Positions 28,539 through 36,829 of a stretch of 64,000 bases of DNA are shown here, piece after piece. The position numbers and the translations under genes were made by a program. Positions within the stretch are counted from its first letter, which is position 1; each line of letters starts with the position of its first letter. The stretch spans positions 1-64,000 of the forward strand of contig NZ_JAUOQE010000024.1 in NCBI RefSeq assembly GCF_030547545.1, given 5' to 3'. Under the pieces are notes generated by a model. The model was not told the origin of the DNA and searched no databases. It saw nothing but the letters and a program-made list of their open reading frames with translations. This stretch comes from Amphritea sp. 1_MG-2023. GTDB lineage: Bacteria; Pseudomonadota; Gammaproteobacteria; Pseudomonadales; Balneatricaceae.

Positions 28539-30029
28539 TTACCGTATAACGAACGGATTACTCATCGGCTCGGAGGATGTATTAATCCACGTGGTTTTAG
28601 TTCTAACGTAATCTAACACTGCCTGCACACCCGCTTCGCGGCCATACCCCGATTGATTGATACCACCAAAAGGCGCAATCGGAGACGTCACCCGATAAGT
28701 ATTTACCCAACAAATGCCAGACTGTATCTTGCTGGATACGCGATGCGCTCTGGCAATATTCTGCGTAAATACGCCGGAACCTAAACCATAAATACTGTCA
28801 TTTGCCATCGCGATGGCCTCTTCTTCAGTATCAAACGCAACAATCGACATCACTGGACCAAACATCTCAGTTTGAAGTGTTTCGATCTGATCGTGCGGAC
28901 ACTCCACCATTGTCGGCTCAAAGTAGTTTTCTGATCCATACTGTGGCGCACGCTTACCACCAAACCGAATATTAGCGCCCTGCTCAACCGCCTGAGCCAA
29001 CGTCGTTTCAATACACTCAACCTGAGCGAGCGTACATAACGGGCCGATATGGGTACGACTCGATTGAGGATCGCCCATGACAATCTGTTTAGCTTTTTGC
29101 TCAATCTTATCGCATAGCTCTGCCAGTATTGAACGCTGAATAAACGCTCGAGACCCCGCCACACAAGATTGTCCTGAAGCGCCAAAGTTACCCGCAATGA
29201 GGCCATTGGCAGCACTTTCCAAGTCGGCATCATCGAACACGATGATCGGCGACTTTCCACCGAGTTCCAAAGATGTCACGGCAAAGTTTTCGGCGGTATT
29301 ACGAATCACATGCTTAGCGGTTTCGGGGCCTCCAGTAAATGCAAGACGATCAATATCCGGATGCGATGTTAACGGGATAGCACAATTCACGGCATCACCG
29401 GTGATGATTGAAACAACACCATCCGGAATACCCGCTTCTTGAATTAATTTACCCAGTTCAAATAGCGGTGCTGGGGCTAATTCAGACGCCTTTAATACCA
29501 CGGTACAACCGGCCGCCAATGCAGGGCCTAATTTAGATGCCGTCAAAAACATCTGCGCATTCCACGGCACGACCGCAGCAACAACACCAATAGGCACGGG
29601 GGTGGTAAATACATGCATATCGGGCTTATCGATGGGCAGTGTTGCACCTTCGATTTTATCGGCGAGGCCCGCATAATAACGATAATAACTGGCAACATAA
29701 CTGGATTGGCTAACTGTCTCAGCCGCTAGTTTTCCACTATCCGTTGTTTCAATTTCGCCTAATTTTTGCGCATTTTTTTCGACTAAATCGGCTAAACGGT
29801 AGAGCATTGCCCCCCGCTGAGTCGCATTCATGCTCGCCCAAGGACCAGTATTCAAGTTACGTCTAGCCGCTTTCACTGCTCGATCCACATCCTCTTGGCT
29901 GGCACAGGCAAAGGTTGCCCATGCTTCGCCATTAGCGGGATTATTGCTGTGCATCACCTGATTATCGGAGCCTTCGACCCAAGCCCCATCAATCAGCAAC
30001 TGGTAATGAGGTAAGTTATTATTTGTCAT
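28539..30029 (-). CDS. tgnC: Aldehyde dehydrogenase, probable TgnC-type
   Basis: A 496-residue NAD(P)-dependent aldehyde dehydrogenase. The catalytic Cys is in GASGQSCVAGSR, the general base Glu in SLELGGKSPIIVF, and the NAD-binding VVPWNAQMFL segment is present. It is the last gene of the operon with the LLM monooxygenase, flavin reductase and hydrolase. In Acinetobacter trigonelline degradation the equivalent enzyme oxidises the ring-opened hydroxybutyrolactone to (N-methylformamido)methylene-succinate; that substrate is inferred from context only. I prefer the ATG at 30029 (GAG about 7 bases upstream) over one 12 bases earlier with no ribosome site. It starts 20 bp after the monooxygenase. 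Confidence 0.8.
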   Translation of the reverse strand: MTNNNLPHYQLLIDGAWVEGSDNQVMHSNNPANGEAWATFACASQEDVDRAVKAARRNLNTGPWASMNATQRGAMLYRLADLVEKNAQKLGEIETTDSGKLAAETVSQSSYVASYYRYYAGLADKIEGATLPIDKPDMHVFTTPVPIGVVAAVVPWNAQMFLTASKLGPALAAGCTVVLKASELAPAPLFELGKLIQEAGIPDGVVSIITGDAVNCAIPLTSHPDIDRLAFTGGPETAKHVIRNTAENFAVTSLELGGKSPIIVFDDADLESAANGLIAGNFGASGQSCVAGSRAFIQRSILAELCDKIEQKAKQIVMGDPQSSRTHIGPLCTLAQVECIETTLAQAVEQGANIRFGGKRAPQYGSENYFEPTMVECPHDQIETLQTEMFGPVMSIVAFDTEEEAIAMANDSIYGLGSGVFTQNIARAHRVSSKIQSGICWVNTYRVTSPIAPFGGINQSGYGREAGVQAVLDYVRTKTTWINTSSEPMSNPFVIR

Positions 30030-30049
30030 TGTCTGTCTCATCTAAAATA

Positions 30050-31081
30050 TTAGGTAAAGGCGGGCATCACTTCATCAATAAAGCGCGCCAAAGAGGTTTC
30101 TTTTTGTTCTCGGCTCATACCCGAATCCGACCAATACGAAAATTCGTCATAGCCTAAATCTTGATAATATTTCAAACGATCAATAATTTGCTTCGACGTA
30201 CCGATCATTAGGTCGTTACGTATTTTTTCAGCTGAATAGAAAGGGTGGGCATCAATTTCCGCTTGACTCAAACGCTTAATTAAACCTTGATCGATAGGCC
30301 GCTCATTCTTAAACCAAGCACCGAAATAGCAATAAAACTCATTCAGCTGTTTAGCCGCACGATTGAGTTCCGCTTCATCTTTACCTACATAGGCATGTTG
30401 CAAAATCATGATTTTAGGACGTTTGTCATAGGTTTCGCAGGCCTGATTAAATTTGCTAATCAAGCCTTCTACCTCCTCCAAGCCCTGCCATAACGGTGTC
30501 ACTTGCACATTGCAGTCATTTTCAACGGCAAATTCATGGCTATTAATATCTCTTGCAGCAACCCAAATAGGTGGGCCTTTCTCTGATAATGGTTTAGGCG
30601 CAGACGTCGTTTCAGGAAAGTTATAATGCTTACCTGTTTGGGCATGATTACCGGCCCAAAGACCTTTTATAGCAGGCACCATCTCACGTAAACGCTCGCC
30701 CGCTTCCCAAGCATCCATGCCCGGCACCATGCGATCATACTCAAAGGAATATGCACCCCGTGCAATACCCAATTCTAAACGACCCTGCGTAATAATATCC
30801 GTCATGGCCGCTTCTCCGGCCAGTTTAATAGGATTCCAGTAGGGTGCAACCGCCGTACCCGTACCTAAACGAACATGCTTAGTGCGGTGTGCTAAATCGA
30901 CTAGATTAAGAAACGGGTTCGGTGCCATGGTAAAATTCATCCCATGGTGTTCACCGGTCCATATCGTACACATGCCGCCTTTATCAGCCATATCACATAA
31001 TGATAAAAACTCTTCATACAACTGGACTTGAGTTTGCTCTTCGTCAACCCGTTCCATATGTGCAAATAACGAAAATTTCAT
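30050..31081 (-). CDS. tgnB: LLM-class flavin-dependent monooxygenase, probable TgnB-type
   Basis: A 343-residue luciferase-like TIM-barrel monooxygenase that uses reduced flavin. It has the family's N-terminal core (WTGEHHGMNFTMAPNP), the RLGTGTAVAPYWNPIKLAGEAA strand-helix and the GRLELGIARGAY flavin segment. Encoded 19 bp after a flavin reductase, it forms a two-component oxygenase. In trigonelline degradation the oxygenase cleaves the pyridinium ring; RutA (uracil) and pyridine monooxygenases belong to the same superfamily. The exact substrate here is inferred from the gene neighbourhood. Confidence 0.82.
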   Translation of the reverse strand: MKFSLFAHMERVDEEQTQVQLYEEFLSLCDMADKGGMCTIWTGEHHGMNFTMAPNPFLNLVDLAHRTKHVRLGTGTAVAPYWNPIKLAGEAAMTDIITQGRLELGIARGAYSFEYDRMVPGMDAWEAGERLREMVPAIKGLWAGNHAQTGKHYNFPETTSAPKPLSEKGPPIWVAARDINSHEFAVENDCNVQVTPLWQGLEEVEGLISKFNQACETYDKRPKIMILQHAYVGKDEAELNRAAKQLNEFYCYFGAWFKNERPIDQGLIKRLSQAEIDAHPFYSAEKIRNDLMIGTSKQIIDRLKYYQDLGYDEFSYWSDSGMSREQKETSLARFIDEVMPAFT

Positions 31082-31100
31082 TACATCACTCCCGTTTTAT

Positions 31101-32009
31101 TTAGTGAATGTCGCCGGTTTGATTATCACCGACATATAAACGAAACACGCCGTTTTGCTTTTCAAGAACAAATCGTTGCAACATGCTTTGTATATCAGAA
31201 GAAACAAACTTGAGATCTGAGATCTGATCAATATCGATATATTCACCCAGTCCACCCGCTTTATCATCGAGAGCATTCGCGCGATAATAAGTAATGAATT
31301 TTTGCGCCTCTGGGTTTTCATAAACTGAATACACGGAACCCACTTCACAATCTAATCCCTGACTCTGAAGAAATAGGCGTATACTTTTTTGTGAGCCTTG
31401 ATCAGAACGTATATCCACTTGCGGTAAGGTATAGCCTTGATCCGTCTGACTTAGCAGCACTTTATTATCAAATTCGATAATACTGCCAACCACGCCATCG
31501 AGGGAGTGGGTCAGCTCCTCTGCACGATGCTCCATCCCTAGACTAAAATAACCGCCTTTAGCATACCCCAAGCCTAGCTTTTCATTCGCGGCAAATTCAT
31601 TCACCTGTCCAACTAACAGAATATGATCACCGGCAGGACTATTGCTAAAGGTAGTGCAAGAAAAGTGCGCCACGGTGTCATCAATAATCGGGCAGCCATA
31701 TTCATCACTGTGCCAAGAGATATCCTCAAAACGATCACCTTTAGCGCTAGCAAAGGTATTGGAAATATCTTGTTGGTCTTCCGCCAGAATATTCACGGCA
31801 AAGTGTTGGCAAGTATTAAAGATATCAAAGCTTGATAGGTTATTAGCCGGACACACCAATAACAGGGGCGGATTCACCGAAACCGATGTAAATGAATTAG
31901 CCGTAAAACCAACTTTTTCACCTGAGTCGCTGATCGCCGTCACCACGGTGACGCCGGTCATGAATGAACCAAACGCATTACGTAGCTCTCGGGTATCAAT
32001 ATTAGTCAT
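31101..32009 (-). CDS. tgnA: Flavin reductase with C-terminal Nudix-like domain, probable TgnA-type
   Basis: A 302-residue protein. Residues 1 to about 165 form a flavin reductase domain (FMTGVTVVTA, VGFTANSFTSVSVNPPLLLVC), which supplies reduced FMN/FAD to the adjacent oxygenase. Residues about 175-295 look like a Nudix fold (IIEFDNKVLLSQTDQGYTLPQ at its start) in which the Nudix box Glu/Arg pattern is missing, so hydrolase activity is unlikely. The start is the ATG at 32009 with AAGGA 7 bases upstream; it overlaps the hydrolase stop by 4 bp (ATGA). It precedes the oxygenase by 19 bp. Confidence 0.82.
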   Translation of the reverse strand: MTNIDTRELRNAFGSFMTGVTVVTAISDSGEKVGFTANSFTSVSVNPPLLLVCPANNLSSFDIFNTCQHFAVNILAEDQQDISNTFASAKGDRFEDISWHSDEYGCPIIDDTVAHFSCTTFSNSPAGDHILLVGQVNEFAANEKLGLGYAKGGYFSLGMEHRAEELTHSLDGVVGSIIEFDNKVLLSQTDQGYTLPQVDIRSDQGSQKSIRLFLQSQGLDCEVGSVYSVYENPEAQKFITYYRANALDDKAGGLGEYIDIDQISDLKFVSSDIQSMLQRFVLEKQNGVFRLYVGDNQTGDIH

Positions 32010-32836
32010 AACTGATTCCTTATTTTTATACAGCACTGCTTTACAAATTTGACGAGTAACGGGTTAATTTCATCGGGATGTGTCATCTGTACCATATGGC
32101 GTGAATGCTCTATCACGGCATAGTCTCCATCTGGGCAAAGCGCTGCCATACGCTTTGACATATCCCCGGATGAGTTAGCATCACCATCTCCTGTAATGAA
32201 GATTGCTGGCATTTCGAGCGATGCTAACGCCTCATCTTTAGGGCCATCATTTTGGCTAAATATCTGATACGCCCGGGCATACCCTTTTGCGGGTGCGGCA
32301 AGCAACCACTGCTCACAAAGGTCTGCCATCTGCTTTTCAAACCCTTTAGGATTAACATCAAACCAACGTAAAATTGGCGTCGTGACATTACCCAGATCTG
32401 GATTTTCAATCAGATCAAGCGCACGTTGTCGTACGGCTTGCTTAGCCTGAAGACTCCGCCGATAAACGGAGTTCAGCGCCGCTACTCCGCAGCAGATATC
32501 GCTATAACGAGCCGCAAAGTTCAGCGCAATCATGGACCCCATCGAGTGCCCCATCATAATAACGGGCTCTTTAATCTCAGTTTGAATCCACGTGGCGATA
32601 AGATCGACGTATTCATCTAAACCAGCAGCCGTATTCGCCAGCAAATCACTTTCGCCATGCCCAGGCATATCAATTGCGTACACCGTGTGATGCTCACTGA
32701 GTACCGGCACCTGATTAAGCCAAGCTTCTGCCCGCAGTCCGACACCATGTATTAAGACAATGGGAGAGCCAGCGCCGGTCTTGAAGTACGCAAGACCGGA
32801 CTCAGATTTAAACCGCTGCTGGGTTTTCAATGTCAT
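32006..32836 (-). CDS. tgnD: Alpha/beta hydrolase, probable TgnD-type
   Basis: A 276-residue alpha/beta-fold hydrolase. It has the oxyanion segment VLIHGVGLRAEAW, the nucleophile elbow MGHSMGSM with the catalytic Ser, a candidate acid in ITGDGDANSSGD and the catalytic His in HSRHMVQMTHPD. In the trigonelline pathway the corresponding enzyme hydrolyses (N-methylformamido)methylene-succinate to succinate semialdehyde, methylamine, formate and CO2. Assignment rests on operon context. It overlaps the upstream AA_synth gene by 29 bp and the downstream reductase by 4 bp, so expression is tightly coupled. Confidence 0.78.
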   Translation of the reverse strand: MTLKTQQRFKSESGLAYFKTGAGSPIVLIHGVGLRAEAWLNQVPVLSEHHTVYAIDMPGHGESDLLANTAAGLDEYVDLIATWIQTEIKEPVIMMGHSMGSMIALNFAARYSDICCGVAALNSVYRRSLQAKQAVRQRALDLIENPDLGNVTTPILRWFDVNPKGFEKQMADLCEQWLLAAPAKGYARAYQIFSQNDGPKDEALASLEMPAIFITGDGDANSSGDMSKRMAALCPDGDYAVIEHSRHMVQMTHPDEINPLLVKFVKQCCIKIRNQL

Positions 32837-33407
32837 GGCCTAATTCCTGAAGTTCCTGATACCGATCACCAATCCGGTGATGAGGCCGACCACCGGTAGC
32901 GCCGCCCAACACAATCACGACTTCATCGGGGCCCGGTGCATCAGAAATATTAAATTGCAGCGTCAAATAATGTGAACGACGGCCGCCATCATTTTTGTCC
33001 ATCATCGGAATCATAATGGGTGCATTCGCAGGGCCACGCGTGTTCGTAAACGATAAGAATGACTTGGCTTGCACTGCTTCGCGAAAAATATTGCCGAAGT
33101 GAAGTGTATGAATCAAAGCAGAAGCATGTTCTACCTCACCGTTTTGGCCAACCACGGCGGCTTTGCCGAACGCTTCAATATTGGTTGCGCCGCCCGCCAT
33201 CTCACTAATTTTATCTGTCAGTATTTGACCCAAAACAGGACCGTAAGCCAAAATTTCAGGGCGTAGATTTTCAACATATCGGCCTGCCCATGGGTTTTTA
33301 ATCACGGCAGCCACCGCAAACATACGCACCGGTGTTTCGGCTTCTTTAAAACCTTCAATCAAGGTTTCTTCTTCAAAACTAACTATTTTTCTAATTTCAG
33401 GCTTCAT
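32808..33407 (-). CDS. Amino acid synthesis (AA_synth) family protein
   Basis: A 199-residue protein of the AA_synth family (PF06684). Family blocks seen include VAAVIKNPWAGRYVENL near the N-terminus, IEAFGKAAVVGQNGEVEHASALIHTL in the middle, and GPDEVVIVLGGATGGRPHHRIGDR near the C-terminus. Despite the family name no reaction is established that I know of. It is first in the five-gene operon, 34 bp downstream of an operator-like palindrome, and may process or guard a reactive intermediate of the pathway. The start is the ATG at 33407 with GAGAG upstream; an upstream start at 33461 would run through the operator. Confidence 0.85.
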   Translation of the reverse strand: MKPEIRKIVSFEEETLIEGFKEAETPVRMFAVAAVIKNPWAGRYVENLRPEILAYGPVLGQILTDKISEMAGGATNIEAFGKAAVVGQNGEVEHASALIHTLHFGNIFREAVQAKSFLSFTNTRGPANAPIMIPMMDKNDGGRRSHYLTLQFNISDAPGPDEVVIVLGGATGGRPHHRIGDRYQELQELGHDIENPAAV

Positions 33408-33440
33408 TTCATACTCTCTCAGAGAAATAACAACGTTTAT

Positions 33441-33458
33441 TGTATTATGGTATACAAT
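33441..33458. promoter_or_regulatory. Operator-like site in the divergent GntR / operon region
   Basis: TGTATTATGGTATACAAT shares its first 15 bases with the perfect palindrome before the BCCT gene (36711-36734) and contains TATAC/GTATA symmetry of the FadR-type GntR consensus. It lies 34 bp upstream of the AA_synth start and 107 bp upstream of gntR, so one bound repressor could control both directions. Confidence 0.65.
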
Positions 33459-33564
33459 CATATAATCTTACCGCATGCAACAAAACGTTCAGAAATATAG
33501 TAATCTGGATGCCTTAGTGCTCCGCTGTATAAAGAGAGCTTTACATGTCTAAATTTATGGAATC

Positions 33565-34221
33565 ATGGACAGTATGTTAAAGGTAGATAGACCAAAGACA
33601 CTGAAAGAAAATGCGTTAGAGTCCTTGCGCGATGCAATCACTAGCGACCTCATCAAGCCGGGAGATCGACTGGTCGAGCGCACCTTATGTGAGAGCATGG
33701 GCGTTAGCCGGACAGTAGTACGAGAATGCATTAGGCATTTAGAGAGCGAACGATTAATCGTAGGTGTACCCAATGCAGGCTTTATTGTCGCTACGATTAG
33801 CCATGAAGAAGTCAAAGAAATTTATGATATTCGCATTATGTTGGAATGTTCTGCTGTGCGAAGCTGCGCCTTAAATGCTGATAAAACCGTGATTGATAAG
33901 TTGCATCAATTACAAGAGCAGGTTGCCACTTGTCTGCAAAACGCTGACGTTATGCAAGCACTCAAGCTAACAACTGAGTTTTATAAACTCATTTTCACCA
34001 CCGGCGGTAAGCACGTTTCTTGGGATTTAGTCGAACGCCTGAATGCGCGCATATCAAGATTACGTGCGCTAACTCTGAGTTCCACAGGCCGCAAAACAAA
34101 AGGGCCTGTCAATTTATTAAATATCATTGATGCGATCGAGCAAAAAGATGCCGACCGTGCCGAAGAAATTTGTAAAAAGCACCTGACTGAGGCTGCTGAC
34201 ATTGCATCCAAACTAATATAA
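33565..34221 (+). CDS. GntR-family transcriptional regulator (FadR/FCD subfamily)
   Basis: A 218-residue regulator. The N-terminal winged helix has LKENALESLRDAITSDLIKPGDRL and CESMGVSRTVVRECIRHLESERL. The C-terminal all-helical FCD domain begins EVKEIYDIRIMLE and has a His in the effector-metal region (GGKHVSWDL). Such proteins usually repress a neighbouring catabolic operon and release DNA on binding a carboxylate intermediate. It is divergent from the tgn-like operon and 12 bp upstream of the CMD gene. The start at 33565 is approximate; an in-frame ATG at 33574 is possible. Confidence 0.92.
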   Translation: MDSMLKVDRPKTLKENALESLRDAITSDLIKPGDRLVERTLCESMGVSRTVVRECIRHLESERLIVGVPNAGFIVATISHEEVKEIYDIRIMLECSAVRSCALNADKTVIDKLHQLQEQVATCLQNADVMQALKLTTEFYKLIFTTGGKHVSWDLVERLNARISRLRALTLSSTGRKTKGPVNLLNIIDAIEQKDADRAEEICKKHLTEAADIASKLI

Positions 34222-34233
34222 CGGAAGGCTATA

Positions 34234-34617
34234 ATGGATAAAGCACGATTTGAATTGGGTTTAAATAAACGCAAAGCCACACTCGGCGACGATTACGTCT
34301 CTCAGAATCTGGCTAAGGCTGACGCCTTTAATCTACCATTCCAAGAAGCAATGACCGAATGGTGCTGGGGTTTTGGCTGGGGCGATGACACCCTTGATGC
34401 AAAAACCCGTTCATTAATGAACCTCACCATGATTGCAGCGTTAGGGAAAATGCATGAATGGGAACTCCACCTGCGTGGCGCCATCACCAACGGAGTATCT
34501 GTTGATGAAATTCGATCAGCAATCCATGTGATCGCCATTTACTGTGGGGTGCCACAGGGGGTGGAGTGTTTCAGAATTGCCAGAGATGTTCTCGAAGAAC
34601 TCGACCTTTTAACATAA
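34234..34617 (+). CDS. Carboxymuconolactone decarboxylase family protein
   Basis: A 127-residue, all-helical CMD/AhpD-fold protein. It has TRSLMNLTMIAALGKMHEWELHLRGAITNGVS and IRSAIHVIAIYCGVPQG, the two standard helices with the His that acts in true decarboxylases. It lacks the CXXC pair of AhpD-type disulfide reductases, so a lyase or binding role is more likely. It follows gntR by 12 bp with GGAAGG upstream. Its step in the pathway is not known. A weak GC-rich hairpin follows the stop. Confidence 0.88.
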   Translation: MDKARFELGLNKRKATLGDDYVSQNLAKADAFNLPFQEAMTEWCWGFGWGDDTLDAKTRSLMNLTMIAALGKMHEWELHLRGAITNGVSVDEIRSAIHVIAIYCGVPQGVECFRIARDVLEELDLLT

Positions 34618-34829
34618 AAGGCCTGCTCCCTTCACGGCGCAGCGCCGTCTTACCTATTCGCTGCGCCTCAGTATATTAAGAACGACAATCAACTGTCTGG
34701 GCACAAAGCTTATCGATGCCTTGCGAATTTTTGACGCCTGATAAAAGGCCTCGAAGCATAACGTTATGGCCGTTTAATAGATAACACAGACCATCAACCT
34801 CTCACAAAAAAATATGAGTAAAATAAAAA

Positions 34830-36293
34830 ATGTCGATTTTAGCTTTAAATGATAATTCATTATTAAAAACTCAATCCTATATCAACGGTCAATGGGTCGA
34901 TGCTGATTCAGGCAAAACCTTTGATGTAACAGATCCCGCCACGGGTCATATTATCGCGAAGGTAGCAGACCTAGGTGCAATAGAAACACGCCATGCCATT
35001 GAGATGGCGGAACAGGCTATGCAGTCTTGGAAAAAAAAGACGGCTAAAGAACGCTCTGTTTTATTAAGAAAATGGTTTGATTTAGTCATCGCAAACCAAG
35101 ATGACTTAGCCCTCATTATGACGGCAGAACAGGGTAAGGTATTTTCGGAATCTAAAGGAGAAGTGGCCTACGGTGCATCCTTCATTGAATGGTTCGCCGA
35201 AGAAGCGAAGCGTATTTATGGCGATGTTATTCCTAATACTACGGCTGACCGCCGCTCCATTGTTATTAAGCAGCCCATTGGCGTTGTGGCTGCCGTGACA
35301 CCTTGGAATTTCCCCAACGCGATGATCACCCGCAAGGCCGCACCGGCATTAGCCGTTGGTTGCGCTATTGTCTTAAAACCTGCGGCAGAAACGCCATTAT
35401 CAGCATTAGCCCTCGCAGAACTCGCCGACCGTGCGGGTATACCTGCTGGATTATTTAATGTAGTGGTCGGTCAAAATGCACCTGAAATAGGTGCTGAATT
35501 AACATCTAATCCGATCGTTAAAAAGTTTACCTTTACCGGCTCGACCCCCGTGGGCAAATTACTCATGCAGCAATGCGCTAAAACGGTTAAACGTACATCC
35601 ATGGAGTTAGGTGGCAACGCGCCCGTTTTAGTATTTGCCGATGCAGATATAGACAAAGCAGTCGACGGCGCTATTGCCGCGAAGTACCGCAACGCCGGAC
35701 AAACCTGTATTTGTGCCAACCGTATTATCGTTCAGGACAGCATTTATGCTACGTTTGTTGAAAAATTTACCGCCAAAGTCAATACATTTAACTTAGGCAA
35801 TGGCTTTGAAAGCTCGACGACATTAGGCCCTTTGATTACCGCGAAAGCCGCCGCCAACGTTGATTCACTTGTTGTCGATGCGCGAGCGAAAGGCGCAACG
35901 GTGACCACCGGTGGCAAAATAGATTCAATGGGAGACACCTTCTACCAACCCACCGTAATAGCGAACCTAAGCGACGATATGCGGATAGCGAAGGAAGAAA
36001 TCTTTGGCCCGGTTGCGCCTATCTTCTCCTTCAGCACAGAAGAGGAAGCAATAGCGATGGCGAACGCCACCGAATTTGGTCTAGCTTCCTATCTATTCAC
36101 TCAGGATATAGCCCGTGTTTGGCGCGTTTCTGAAGCAATAGATTACGGTATGGTCGGGATTAATGAAGTGTCTATCAGCTCTGAAGTGATTCCTTTTGGC
36201 GGCATGAAAGAGTCAGGCCAAGGCCGCGAAGGCTCTAAGTATGGTTTAGATGACTACCTTGAAATTAAATATATTTGTATGGGTGATCTCTAG
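34830..36293 (+). CDS. NAD(P)-dependent succinate-semialdehyde dehydrogenase (GabD/TgnE-like)
   Basis: A 487-residue aldehyde dehydrogenase of the succinate-semialdehyde dehydrogenase class. It has VAAVTPWNFPNAMITRKAAPALAVGC, FTGSTPVGK, the general base in MELGGNAPVLVF and the catalytic Cys in NAGQTCICANR. SSADH-type enzymes typically have this CxC-like pair around the nucleophile. Its expected product, succinate, would be the exit of the trigonelline-type pathway to the TCA cycle. It lies 212 bp after the CMD gene, possibly with its own promoter. It is not in the same subfamily as the aldehyde dehydrogenase at 28539. Confidence 0.88.
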   Translation: MSILALNDNSLLKTQSYINGQWVDADSGKTFDVTDPATGHIIAKVADLGAIETRHAIEMAEQAMQSWKKKTAKERSVLLRKWFDLVIANQDDLALIMTAEQGKVFSESKGEVAYGASFIEWFAEEAKRIYGDVIPNTTADRRSIVIKQPIGVVAAVTPWNFPNAMITRKAAPALAVGCAIVLKPAAETPLSALALAELADRAGIPAGLFNVVVGQNAPEIGAELTSNPIVKKFTFTGSTPVGKLLMQQCAKTVKRTSMELGGNAPVLVFADADIDKAVDGAIAAKYRNAGQTCICANRIIVQDSIYATFVEKFTAKVNTFNLGNGFESSTTLGPLITAKAAANVDSLVVDARAKGATVTTGGKIDSMGDTFYQPTVIANLSDDMRIAKEEIFGPVAPIFSFSTEEEAIAMANATEFGLASYLFTQDIARVWRVSEAIDYGMVGINEVSISSEVIPFGGMKESGQGREGSKYGLDDYLEIKYICMGDL

Positions 36294-36341
36294 CACATAA
36301 AGCCTCTTAACAACGAAGCCATAGGCCTGCTAGGAATGGCC

Positions 36342-36371
36342 AACAAGCTCTGATCGACGTCAGAGCTTGTT
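36342..36371 (+). terminator. Hairpin after the succinate-semialdehyde dehydrogenase gene
   Basis: Perfect 12-bp arms AACAAGCTCTGA / TCAGAGCTTGTT around a 6-nt loop, 48 bp after the stop. It has no long U-tract (only TT then ACAC), so it could be a terminator or a 3'-stabilising stem. Confidence 0.6.
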
Positions 36372-36419
36372 ACACAGCCAACGATGGCATAGTCACTTTA
36401 TAAATATCCCCTACACATT

Positions 36420-36467
36420 TTCACCTCCAAGCCTAGAACCGCCTTCACCTCCAAGCCTAGAACCGCC
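36420..36467. repeat. Perfect tandem duplication of 24 bp
   Basis: Two identical 24-bp units (each starting TTCACCTCCAAGCC) lie head to tail at 36420-36443 and 36444-36467 in the 536-bp space before the BCCT gene. The rest of that space is AT-rich and carries the operator at 36711 and a clear ribosome site for the BCCT gene. Confidence 0.9.
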
Positions 36468-36710
36468 AACTAAACCAATTTTTGTCTACTTCAAATCGAA
36501 CACCTTGCCAACCGTCATATTATTTACCAACAACGATTAACCATTGCAGTCTCACCTCCCTTTAGCTCGCCCGGGATAAAGCAACATTAATTTTTATATT
36601 TAAAAACATATAGATACATAACAAATCATGATTATAAAACAGTACTTTTATTTTTTTTCATAGGTCTAATCAATCGTTTAACGGTAAGAAATAGCATTTG
36701 ATCGCCTATT

Positions 36711-36734
36711 TGTATTATGGTATACCATAATACA
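36711..36734. promoter_or_regulatory. Perfect 24-bp palindrome, probable GntR operator of the BCCT gene
   Basis: Each 12-base arm reads TGTATTATGGTA from its own 5' end, giving a perfect dyad centred between 36722 and 36723. The core TGGTATACCA fits the FadR-type GntR pattern TNGTNNACNA. Its left 15 bases are repeated at 33441-33455. It is 95 bp upstream of the transporter start. Confidence 0.75.
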
Positions 36735-36829
36735 GCAACAAAAGATTATCCGCGTTTGTCTCTTTCTCTCTTTCCAAGAAAGTAAGAACAGACATCAATT
36801 AATAAAAAAAAATTAAGGGGATATGCCGC

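Noticed and set aside
28850-29260. 136-codon frame inside the tgnC-like aldehyde dehydrogenase gene, same strand, other frame
   Set aside because: Fully contained in a well-supported aldehyde dehydrogenase with intact catalytic motifs; the alternative peptide is basic and unstructured.
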